The notes beneath the pieces were generated by a model that ran no database searches, was not told the origin of the DNA, and worked only from the letters and a program-made list of their open reading frames with translations. The position numbers and the translations under genes were made by a program. Source: Competibacter_A sp037045685 (GTDB taxonomy: Bacteria > Pseudomonadota > Gammaproteobacteria > Competibacterales > Competibacteraceae). From it: 64,000 nt of DNA. Numbering within the stretch: the first letter of the stretch is position 1; the number at the start of each line of letters is the position of its first letter. Location of the stretch: positions 1 through 64,000 of the forward strand of contig JBAOII010000039.1 in NCBI GenBank assembly GCA_037045685.1, in the 5' to 3' direction. This document shows positions 18,355 through 26,763 of the stretch, in pieces.

Positions 18355-18618
18355 ATGTCTGTCCACTCTACCAGCGCGACCACCAGCGCCGATCCGGGCG
18401 CTTATCTGCCGGGCGATCTGGTGACGTGGCGCTTGCCGATGGGGGTTCCCCACATCGGCATCGTTTCCGAGCGGCGTTCGGAGACGGGAACGCCGCTGGT
18501 CATCCACAACATCGGGGCCGGGACGGTCGAGGAAAATATCCTGTTTTCCTTCGCGATCACCGGACATTACCGCTATCTGCCGCAGCAGTTGGCCGATGCG
18601 TGCAATGGATTGAAGTGA
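18355..18618 (+). pseudogene. DUF1287 protein, C-terminal fragment
   Basis: An 87-codon frame holding the C-terminal half of a DUF1287 (NlpC/P60-like) protein: PGDLVTWRLPMGVPHIGIVS, then PLVIHNIGAGTVEENILF and ITGHYRYLP. Full-length family members are about 200 residues. The part that should carry the catalytic Cys and upstream motifs is absent: the upstream frame hits a stop near 18295 and shows no family motif. I read it as a truncated leftover beside the IS remnant. If expressed, it would lack its active site. Confidence 0.6.
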
Positions 18619-18624
18619 GAGGGT

Positions 18625-21025
18625 TTAGCGCGACTTGCGAGCGCCCTTTTTGCGTTTGGGCGGAGGAGCTTTGTCGCTTTCCTCAGTTGTTGCCGTCTGG
18701 GTGCGGCGGGCACTGTCCAGCCAGTCGTAAATTCGTTTGGCCGCGCCGCGCACTTCTGGATTGACATCCATCAGCTTGGCCTCGCCGTGCAGATAGGCGT
18801 CGAAAGCCACGCGCAAAGGCCAGTAATGATCGGCATAACCCTGTTCATCCAACCAAGCGAGCAGCTTGTCGCCATAGCCGCGTGCGGCGGCTAGGCGCAG
18901 CACGCGCAATAAGATACGCGCTCGTGCGATTAAACAGTGCCGCCGAGTTCTCCTGACCAGCGCCACGGCCAAGGTTTGGGTGGCTTCACCGAAATTGTCC
19001 AGGGCCAAGGCTCTGAAAGCGCGCAGTAACCCTGACGCTGGATGAAGGCAGACGATCCACCAGCTGTCTCGAACAGCGACTCGGCTTCCCCGTACCGCTC
19101 GGGTTGCGCGTAGTACAGGAAGCACAAATTGGCTTTGGGGAATTTCTGGGGCTAATCCTAGGTTTCCAATGCGCGTAGATAAGCGGTCTCGGCTTCTTCG
19201 TGACGGGCGGAGCCGCCAGATGATCCCGTTATCCCAGCAGAGTTGGCCGCAACGGTTAGTTCCGAGAGCCAAGGCAGCGTCAATTGGAATCCAGCGCGAT
19301 GGCTTGGCGGTAGGCGGCTTCGGCTTCGTCGTAGCGGGCGAGATGATGCTTTAGCAGGTTGCCCAAGTTGTTCCAGAGGCCAAGCGTACATTGGAATCCA
19401 GCGCAATCGCTTGGCGGTAGGCGGCCTCGGCTTCCTCGTAGCGGGCGAGATGGTCTTGCAGCAGAATACCCAAGTCGTTCCAAGGCAAGGCGAACTTGGG
19501 ATCCAGCGCGATGGCTTGGCGGTAGGCGGCCTCGGCTTCGTCGTAGCGACCTAAACGTCCATGTAGCCACCATCCCATGCCGAACCATTCCCATGCAGTA
19601 CTCGGTGTGGGCAAATCCTCCGGGTCAACAATCTCTTCCAGCCGTTTACCGTTGGCGGCAGCGAAACTGCTCGAACTCGGCGCGGGCTTCTTGCGCGAGT
19701 AGATGGCGCAAGCCCTTGTCATCGACAGTTTCACCCAAGGCCATCGCATAGTGGCCGCGCTCCAAACCTTGCCGGCTATTGCCTTTCAATAATTCGAGCG
19801 CCCGCTCGTTCAGTTGAGCGGGGGAATAGAAACCCCGCAGAAAGCTTGTTAGCCAGCGCAACCGGGTTTTCTGGCGGCGCGGGCCGTGGCGCATCAGATA
19901 CCAGATGTTAAAAAAGCGCTCGCCCAGTTGGAAGCCGGCGCGGGCGGTCGAGGACAGGCCGACCTTTTCGACCACACCGTTTTTCTGCAAGCGATCCAGT
20001 TGAGTCGAGACGGCGGACGTGTCCAGCGCGGTGGCGGCGGCCACGTCGGCGGCGGTGATCGGATTCCAGGCCAGGGCCACAGCGTCGAGCACCACGCGGG
20101 CTTGCGGCGCGAGGTCTTCCACGCGGGCTTTGTACAGCACGGTCACTTGATCGAGCAGACGTTCGAGGTCGGAGAACACATCGCCCTCGGCGTCGAGTTC
20201 GAGCAGGAGATACAGCAATATCAAGGTGCGCGGATTGCCGCCGGTGAGATCGTGCAGAGCGCGGATGCGTCCCGGATCGCGGTTCAGGACGTTCAGCACC
20301 TTGCGCCCTTCCTCGCCGCGCGCTTGAGCGAGTCGCCGCAGGCAAGCGATGAGTTCGTCCTGACCGAGCTTTTCCAGCACAGTCACCTGAAAGAAGTCGT
20401 AAAAAGCGCCCTTGGGGTCAGCGGTCGCTTCGAGATAAGCGGCGGATGCCCCGACCACAATAATGCCGCCCGCCTCCTGCATCACCCGGCGCAGGCTCCA
20501 GTGCTGGGTTTCCAAGCCGTCGAGGATGAAATCGATATTGTCCAGCAGCAACAGAGGGCGCCGCCCCTCACGCTTGGCCCAACGCTTGAAGACATCGAGC
20601 GCGGCGCTGCCTTCAACGTCAATGTCGCCGCGCATCAGCGTCGCGGTGTCGCGGTCGATTTCGTCGGCCTTGTCGGCCTGGCCGGTTTTCTCGAAATAAT
20701 CGCCCAGAGCATCCAGGCAGTTGAGCCAAAACGTGTGCAGGTTGTGGACGTTGTATTGCTCTTCCCGGAAGGTGAGCGGCAACAGCACGGCGGCCAGCGC
20801 GGCATCCTCGCGCACGCCGAGGGCCAGTCGGCGCAACAGGCTGGTCTTGCCCATGCCACGCTGACCGAGGATGAGATGGTGCTTGGCTTGGCCGCGCGGC
20901 GTGATTTCGCCCAGACGGGCGAGCAACGAGGCGGCCAAGTCTTGGCGGGCGACAAAACCGGCGAGAAAATCCGCGTCGTCGAGAATAGCCGGGTTATAAA
21001 CGGCGAGATTGATGAGCTTGCCCAT
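18625..21025 (-). pseudogene. P-loop NTPase with TPR tail, copy 1 (frameshifted in TPR region)
   Basis: The N-terminal 459 codons (19646-21025) are intact: a STAND/AAA-like NTPase with Walker A LILGQRGMGKTSLLRRL, Walker B PLLLLDNIDFIL and a winged-helix-like segment (DAVALAWNPITAADVAAATA). Downstream, at least five frame changes break a tail containing TPR units such as RYDEAEAAYRQAIALDP, repeated about every 103 bp at 19300-19550. The tail ends in a basic PPPKRKKGARKSR. An intact ancestor would be near 800 residues. The gene lies 9 nt after NTPase-A and is probably co-transcribed with it. Function unknown; such NTPase-TPR proteins often act as sensors or scaffolds. Confidence 0.65.
19296..19560 (-). 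repeat. TPR-coding DNA repeats, about 103 bp period
   Basis: Three near-identical segments start near 19300, 19402 and 19505. On the plus strand each contains GCTTGGCGGTAGGCGG followed by TCGGCTTC. The period of about 102-105 bp equals one 34-residue TPR unit, so these are protein-coding repeats and not CRISPR. Confidence 0.7.
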
Positions 21026-21034
21026 CGCGGCCTC

Positions 21035-22168
21035 TCACAACACCACGTAGCGCAGCCACCACTCGCGCAACAGGTTCATGCGGAAGCTGTAGCGGCGTTC
21101 GCTGTCCACGGCGAGATAGCCATCGGCCAGCAAGGTATCGAGCAAATGGCGCAAGGCCGCTTCGCCCACCGGCTCGCCACCCCGGTTGAGCGCTGGCAGC
21201 AGCGCGTCGGAACCCGTCCCCGCGTCGCTCTTGGCAACCGTTTCCAGCACGGTATAGAGGCGGCTGCGTTCGGGATCGATAAAGTTGCGGTCCAGATGTT
21301 CCCGCCACGTACTCCAGTAGGTGCGTTTCTCCAAGTCGAGCATCCGGTCCAGAGCGGCTTGGGCGCGCGACAGGTCCAGCACGCCGCCAGTCCCGGCCAA
21401 GGTACAGGCGTCCTCGGCGACTTTTTCCAGGTAGTAGGGGGAAAGCCAGCCCAAGCGGCGCAGGATGACCTCGGCGGCGTCTTCGTGCAGGGTACGGCCG
21501 CGCCGCCGGGCGATATCGGCCAGAAAGGCGCGAGCCGTATCGGGAGCGAAGGGAGCGAACGGGAACACGTCCAGATCGTTCAAGGCTCCCTCCACGCTAT
21601 CGCGGCGCGCAACGCTGTCCAGACCGATGGAGCCGGTGTAAAGCCAGCGCACCCGGCGGTATTTCTGGCGCATGTTGCGCAGCCAGTAAAGAAAATCGCT
21701 GACCGCCTGAACCCCGCCGCGCTCGCGCAGAGCCAAAACGAAGATGGGCAATTCGTCTACCAGAATCAGCCAAGGCGGCTCGTTTTTATGCTCGTCCAGG
21801 TGGGCCAGCAGGTGGTTGGCGAACTCCCGCCAGTCGGTTTGCAGCAGGGCTTGCCGCCAATCGCCGCCGCCTTCGTGGCCGCGCCACACTCGCGAAAGTC
21901 GCTCGCCGAAGGCGGTCATGACTTTGGCGCCGGTCGAGAGTTCTTCCTGAATGGTCGCGCAACATTGGCGGAAGAAATCCTTTTCCTCCCGAAAGCCCGC
22001 CACTTCCAGCACGATGGCGCGAAATCCGTGTTCTGCCGCCGTATCGCGCAGATGGTTGATCTGAACTGTCTTGCCGATCCGGCGTGGCGCGAGCATCAGC
22101 AGATTGCGTCCCTCCTTGAACAGGCGCCAAAGCTCGACGGTTTCCGTGGTTCGGCCGAAACACGTCAT
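21035..22168 (-). CDS. P-loop NTPase A, copy 1
   Basis: A 377-residue AAA/STAND-like ATPase. Walker A is LMLAPRRIGKTVQINHL near residue 25, Walker B is PPWLILVDELPIFVLAL near 145, and a sensor-like LYTGSIGLDSV lies near 195. The C-terminal third looks like a winged helix (ALRHLLDTLLADGYLAVD). The start at ATG 22168 has AGGAGAATCCC upstream. The layout resembles archaeal-type ATPases of unknown function. It is followed 9 nt later by the NTPase-TPR gene and is divergent from the ABC ATPase gene, sharing a short AT-rich operator region with it. A second, nearly identical copy is at 24271-25404. Confidence 0.75.
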   Translation of the reverse strand: MTCFGRTTETVELWRLFKEGRNLLMLAPRRIGKTVQINHLRDTAAEHGFRAIVLEVAGFREEKDFFRQCCATIQEELSTGAKVMTAFGERLSRVWRGHEGGGDWRQALLQTDWREFANHLLAHLDEHKNEPPWLILVDELPIFVLALRERGGVQAVSDFLYWLRNMRQKYRRVRWLYTGSIGLDSVARRDSVEGALNDLDVFPFAPFAPDTARAFLADIARRRGRTLHEDAAEVILRRLGWLSPYYLEKVAEDACTLAGTGGVLDLSRAQAALDRMLDLEKRTYWSTWREHLDRNFIDPERSRLYTVLETVAKSDAGTGSDALLPALNRGGEPVGEAALRHLLDTLLADGYLAVDSERRYSFRMNLLREWWLRYVVL

Positions 22169-22199
22169 GGGATTCTCCTCAAGCTGTTAAACTAAATAT

Positions 22200-22237
22200 A
22201 TCACAACAGAATTGTAGCAAAACAATATTGTTGTGAT
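22200..22237. promoter_or_regulatory. Inverted-repeat candidate operator, copy 1
   Basis: Perfect 9-bp arms ATCACAACA (22200-22208) and TGTTGTGAT (22229-22237) flank an AT-rich core that itself contains the palindrome ACAATATTGT. It sits in the only strongly AT-rich stretch of the locus, between the divergent NTPase-A and ABC ATPase genes, where promoters for both must lie. It looks like a binding site for a dimeric repressor; no regulator gene is adjacent. Confidence 0.55.
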
Positions 22238-22361
22238 GCTGAAAAATATAATAGGGCTCTGCCGAGAACCTCACCGATTTCCGGGTCAAGTCGCGAGAGG
22301 GACTGGATAACCGCCTTTTGGTAAGCTATTGATAAATCCTGCTCCATCAAATCCGCACTCC

Positions 22362-23079
22362 ATGGCCACCATCGACTTCGAGCACATCGACAAAATCTAT
22401 CCGGGCGGATCCCAGGCCATTTTCGATTACAGCCTGACCGTCGCCGACGGCGAACTGGTGGCGTTCGTCGGGCCGTCCGGCTGCGGTAAGTCCACCCTGC
22501 TGCGGTTGCTGGCCGGGCTCGAAACGGCGACGCGCGGCACGCTGCGCATCGGCGGTCAACCGGTCAATGCCTTGCCGCCGCAACAGCGCAACGTGGCGAT
22601 GGTGTTCCAGGACTACGCCCTCTATCCGCACATGACGGTGCGGCGCAATTTGGAATTTCCGCTGAAAATGCGCGATCTGCCCCGCGCCGACATCGACAAA
22701 CAGGTGAACTGGGTGGCCGATTTGCTGAGTCTCGGCGGCTTGCTCGATCGCCTGCCCAAACAACTGTCCGGCGGCCAGCGCCAACGGGTGGCGATGGGCC
22801 GGGCGCTGGTGCGGCAACCCACCGTGTTCCTGATGGACGAGCCGCTGTCCAATCTCGACGCCCGGTTGCGGGTGCAAATCCGCGCCGAAATCGGCGAACT
22901 TGCTGGAGCGAACCGGCATCACCACCGTCTACGTGACCCACGACCAGGCCGAGGCGATGACGCTGGGCGACCGGGTGGCGGTGATGGATCGTGGTCGCTT
23001 GCAGCAGGTGGCGCCGCCACGGGAATTGTACGAGCGGCCGGCGAATGTCTTTGTGGCCGGCTTTATCGGTAACCCGCCG
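22362..23079 (+). pseudogene. Sugar ABC transporter ATPase, copy 1 (frameshifted and truncated)
   Basis: Begins as a MalK/UgpC-type ATPase (MATIDFEHIDKIYPGGSQA) with Walker A GPSGCGKSTLL, signature LSGGQRQRVAMGRALV and Walker B VFLMDEPLSNLDARL. After IRAEIGEL an extra base near 22903 shifts the frame; the H-loop part (TTVYVTHDQAEAM) continues in the next frame. The duplication junction then cuts the gene at GFIGNPP, so the regulatory C-terminal domain is missing. This copy is unlikely to be functional. The intact-length copy is at 25598-26738. Confidence 0.8.
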
Positions 23080-24261
23080 CTTGTTAGCCAGCGCAACCGG
23101 GTTTTCTGGCGGCGCGGGCCGTGGCGCATCAGATACCAGATGTTGAAAAAGCGCTCGCCCAGTTGGAAGCCGGCGCGGGCGGTCGAGGACAGGCCGACCT
23201 TTTCGACCACACCGTTTTTCTGCAAGCGATCCAGTTGAGTCGAGACGGCGGACGTGTCCAGCGCGGTGGCGGCGGCCACGTCGGCGGCGGTGATCGGATT
23301 CCAGGCCAGGGCCACAGCGTCGAGCACCACGCGGGCTTGCGGCGCGAGGTCTTCCACGCGGGCCTTGTACAGCACGGTCACTTGATCGAGCAGACGTTCG
23401 AGGTCGGAGAACACATCGCCCTCGGCGTCGAGTTCGAGCAGGAGATACAGCAATACCAAGGTGCGCGGGTTGCCGCCGGTGAGATCGTGCAGAGCGCGGA
23501 TGCGTCCCGGATCGCGGTTCAGGACGTTCAGCACCTTGCGCCCTTCCTCGCCGCGCGCTTGAGCGAGTCGCCGCAGGCAGGCGATGAGTTCGTCCTGACC
23601 GAGCTTTTCCAGCACAGTCACCTGAAAGAAGTCGTAAAAAGCGCCCTTGGGGTCAGCGGTCGCTTCGAGATAAGCGGCGGATGCCCCGACCACAATAATG
23701 CCGCCCGCCTCCTGCATCACCCGGCGCAGGCTCCAGTGCTGGGTTTCCAAGCCGTCGAGGATGAAATCGATATTGTCCAGCAGCAACAGAGGGCGCCGCC
23801 CCTCACGCTTGGCCCAACGCTTGAAGACATCGAGCGCGGCGCTGCCTTCAACGTCAATGTCGCCGCGCATCAGCGTCGCGGTGTCGCGGTCGATTTCGTC
23901 GGCCTTGTCGGCCTGGCCGGTTTTCTCGAAATAATCGCCCAGAGCATCCAGGCAGTTGAGCCAAAACGTGTGCAGGTTGTGGACGTTGTATTGCTCTTCC
24001 CGGAAGGTGAGCGGCAACAGCACGGCGGCCAGCGCGGCATCCTCGCGCACGCCGAGGGCCAGTCGGCGCAACAGGCTGGTCTTGCCCATGCCACGCTGAC
24101 CGAGGATGAGATGGTGCTTGGCTTGGCCGCGCGGCGTGATTTCGCCCAGAGCGGGCGAGCAACGAGGCGGCCAAGTCTTGGCGGGCGACAAAACCGGCGA
24201 GAAAATCCGCGTCGTCGAGAATAGCCGGGTTATAAACGGCGAGATTGATGAGCTTGCCCAT
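22929..24261 (-). pseudogene. P-loop NTPase (TPR type), copy 2, truncated and frameshifted
   Basis: A second copy of the NTPase-TPR gene from the start at 24261. One extra G near 24151 breaks the frame after ARQDLAASLLAR. The rest (GEITPRGQAKHHLILGQRG onward) continues in the next frame. At 23080 the sequence leaves the duplication and runs into the ABC ATPase of copy 1, so the last part of the NTPase and the whole TPR tail are missing. The frame stays open into foreign sequence down to 22929. Confidence 0.75.
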
Positions 24262-24270
24262 CGCGGCCCC

Positions 24271-25404
24271 TCACAACACCACGTAGCGCAGCCACCACTC
24301 GCGCAACAGGTTCATGCGGAAGCTGTAGCGGCGTTCGCTGTCCACGGCGAGATAGCCATCGGCCAGCAAGGTATCGAGCAAATGGCGCAAGGCCGCTTCG
24401 CCCACCGGCTCGCCACCCCGGTTGAGCGCTGGCAGCAGCGCGTCGGAACCCGCCCCCGCGTCGCTCTTGGCAACCGTTTCCAGCACGGTATAGAGGCGGC
24501 TGCGTTCGGGATCGATAAAGTTGCGGTCCAGATGTTCCCGCCACGTACTCCAGTAGGTGCGTTTCTCCAAGTCGAGCATCCGGTCCAGCGCGGCTTGGGC
24601 GCGCGACAGGTCCAGCACGCCACCAGTCCCGGCCAAGGTACAGGCGTCCTCGGCGACTTTTTCCAGGTAGTAGGGGGAAAGCCAGCCCAAGCGGCGCAGG
24701 ATGACCTCGGCGGCGTCTTCGTGCAGGGTACGACCGCGCCGCCGGGCGATATCGGCCAGAAAGGCGCGAGCCGTATCGGGAGCGAAGGGAGCGAACGGGA
24801 ACACGTCCAGATCGTTCAAGGCTCCCTCCACGCTATCGCGGCGCGCAACGCTGTCCAGACCGATGGAGCCGGTGTAAAGCCAGCGCACCCGGCGGTATTT
24901 CTGGCGCATGTTGCGCAGCCAGTAAAGAAAATCGCTGACCGCCTGAACCCCGCCGCGCTCGCGCAGAGCCAAAACGAAGATGGGCAATTCGTCTACCAGA
25001 ATCAGCCAAGGCGGCTCATTTTTGTGCTCGTCCAGGTGGGCCAGCAGGTGGTTGGCGAACTCCCGCCAGTCGGTTTGCAGCAGGGCTTGCCGCCAATCGC
25101 CGCCGCCTTCGTGGCCGCGCCACACTCGCGAAAGTCGCTCGCCGAAGGCGGTCATGACTTTGGCGCCGGTCGAGAGTTCTTCCTGAATGGTCGCGCAACA
25201 TTGGCGGAAGAAATCCTTTTCCTCCCGAAAGCCCGCCACTTCCAGCACGATGGCGCGAAATCCGTGTTCTGCCGCCGTATCGCGCAGATGGTTGATCTGA
25301 ACTGTCTTGCCGATCCGGCGTGGCGCGAGCATCAGCAGATTGCGTCCCTCCTTGAACAGGCGCCAAAGCTCGACGGTTTCCGTGGTTCGGCCGAAACACG
25401 TCAT
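24271..25404 (-). CDS. P-loop NTPase A, copy 2
   Basis: A 377-residue protein differing from copy 1 by a single visible residue (SDAGAGSD in place of SDAGTGSD). All ATPase motifs are intact, including APRRIGKTVQINHL and ILVDELPIFV, and the ribosome site is the same. The open frame is preserved in both copies although they differ at several bases, mostly synonymously; that suggests both were under selection or that the duplication is very recent. Its downstream partner NTPase copy is truncated, so only copy 1 keeps the full pair. Confidence 0.75.
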   Translation of the reverse strand: MTCFGRTTETVELWRLFKEGRNLLMLAPRRIGKTVQINHLRDTAAEHGFRAIVLEVAGFREEKDFFRQCCATIQEELSTGAKVMTAFGERLSRVWRGHEGGGDWRQALLQTDWREFANHLLAHLDEHKNEPPWLILVDELPIFVLALRERGGVQAVSDFLYWLRNMRQKYRRVRWLYTGSIGLDSVARRDSVEGALNDLDVFPFAPFAPDTARAFLADIARRRGRTLHEDAAEVILRRLGWLSPYYLEKVAEDACTLAGTGGVLDLSRAQAALDRMLDLEKRTYWSTWREHLDRNFIDPERSRLYTVLETVAKSDAGAGSDALLPALNRGGEPVGEAALRHLLDTLLADGYLAVDSERRYSFRMNLLREWWLRYVVL

Positions 25405-25435
25405 GGGATTCTCCTCAAGCTGTTAAACTAAATAT

Positions 25436-25473
25436 ATCACAACAGAATTGTAGCAAAACAATATTGTTGTGAT
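25436..25473. promoter_or_regulatory. Inverted-repeat candidate operator, copy 2
   Basis: Same 9-bp arms ATCACAACA (25436-25444) and TGTTGTGAT (25465-25473) as in copy 1, upstream of the complete ABC ATPase gene and NTPase A copy 2. Confidence 0.55.
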
Positions 25474-25597
25474 GCTGAAAAATATAATAGGGCTCTGCCG
25501 AGAACCTCACCGATTTCCGGGTCAAGTCGCGAGAGGGACTGGATAACCGCCTTTTGGTAAGCTATTGATAAATCCTGCTCCATCAAATCCGCACTCC

Positions 25598-26738
25598 ATG
25601 GCCACCATCGACTTCGAGCACATCGACAAAATCTATCCGGGCGGATCCCAGGCCATTTTCGATTACAGCCTGACCGTCGCCGACGGCGAACTGGTGGCGT
25701 TCGTCGGGCCGTCCGGCTGCGGCAAGTCCACCCTGCTGCGGTTGCTGGCCGGGCTCGAAACGGCGACGCGCGGCACGCTGCGCATCGGCGGTCAACCGGT
25801 CAATGCCTTGCCGCCGCAACAGCGCAACGTGGCGATGGTGTTCCAGGACTACGCCCTCTATCCGCACATGACGGTGCGGCGCAATTTGGAATTTCCGCTG
25901 AAAATGCGCGATCTGCCCCGCGCCGACATCGACAAACAGGTGAACTGGGTGGCCGATTTGCTGAGTCTCGGCGGCTTGCTCGATCGCCTGCCCAAGCAAC
26001 TGTCCGGCGGCCAGCGCCAACGGGTGGCGATGGGCCGGGCGCTGGTGCGGCAACCCACCGTGTTCCTGATGGACGAGCCGCTGTCCAATCTCGACGCCCG
26101 GTTGCGGGTGCAAATCCGCGCCGAAATCGGCGAACTTGCTGGATCGAACCGGCATCACCACCGTCTACGTCACCCACGACCAGGCCGAGGCGATGACGCT
26201 GGGCGACCGGGTGGCGGTGATGGATCGTGGTCGCTTGCAGCAGGTGGCGCCGCCACGGGAATTGTACGAGCGGCCGGCGAATGTCTTTGTGGCCGGCTTT
26301 ATCGGTAACCCGCCGATGAATCTGTTTTCCGCCCGCCTGACCGCCACCCATGGCGGGCTAAGCCTGCATCTCGGCGAACAGTCCTGGCCGCTGCTAGCCT
26401 TGCCCACGCCGACCGTCGAACGCTGGCGGGCTTGGCTGGACACGCCGTTGACCGCCGGCATTCGGCCCGAACACTTGTATCTGGTCGCCGCCGAGGCAAG
26501 CGGTTTGCGGGTGACGGTCGCCGATGCCGAATATCTGGGCCACGAGACGCTCTTGCACTTGCGCATCGACGGCATGGCGGCGCCCGCGCCGTTGCTGGTG
26601 GCGCGGCTGCCCGGCATCCAGCTCTTCGACAAGGGCGAGCCGGTTCGGCTGTCTCTGGACTCGACCCGGCTGCACCTGTTCGGCCCCGACGGCTTGGCGT
26701 TGACCGACGGAACCGCCGACGCCGATACCATCCCCTGA
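25598..26738 (+). CDS. MalK/UgpC-type sugar ABC transporter ATPase (frameshifted)
   Basis: Full length (about 379 residues) if one extra base near 26139 is ignored. It has Walker A GPSGCGKSTLL, Q-loop MVFQDYALYPHMTV, signature LSGGQRQRVAMGRALV, Walker B FLMDEPLSNLDARL and H-loop VYVTHDQAEAM. The C-terminal OB/TOBE regulatory domain (NLFSARLTATHGGL to RLHLFGPDGLAL) is typical of carbohydrate importers. The same frameshift is present in copy 1. It lies 25 nt upstream of a beta-glucosidase, suggesting uptake and hydrolysis of a glucoside. The permease and binding-protein genes are not in the window. Confidence 0.8.
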
Positions 26739-26763
26739 CTCTCTGCACCCGAGTTTCCGCCGC

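Larger units (their letters stand above)
19845..23079. repeat. Tandem direct duplication, copy 1 (3,235 bp)
   Basis: This segment repeats at 23080-26315 with about 99.5 percent identity. The left edge lies inside the NTPase-TPR gene, at CTTGTTAGCCAGCGCAACC. The right edge lies inside the ABC ATPase gene, after GGTAACCCGCCG. At 23079/23080 the ABC gene runs straight into the NTPase gene, with only a single shared G as homology. Scattered single-base differences (for example near 22485, 22916 and 21207) mean the copies are not identical. Confidence 0.9.
23080..26315. repeat. Tandem direct duplication, copy 2 (3,236 bp)
   Basis: Second unit of the duplication, one base longer than copy 1 because of an extra G near 24151. 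About fifteen substitutions separate the copies by eye, many of them synonymous. The unit carries the NTPase-TPR 5' part, NTPase A, the inverted-repeat operator and most of the ABC ATPase gene. Confidence 0.9.

Noticed and set aside
19296..19560. Regular DNA repeats that could suggest a CRISPR array
   Set aside because: The repeats have a 102-105 bp period and encode 34-residue TPR units; there are no spacers or cas genes.
19886..22195. Plus-strand frame of 769 codons spanning both NTPase genes
   Set aside because: The opposite strand carries clear Walker motifs in two genes; this frame lacks any motif, crosses their gap, and is repeated in copy 2 only because the DNA is duplicated.
23080..26315. 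Dismissing the second 3.2-kb copy purely as an assembly duplicate
   Set aside because: About fifteen differences between the copies and a clean novel junction argue for a real or strain-level duplication; it stays an open question rather than a rejected feature.
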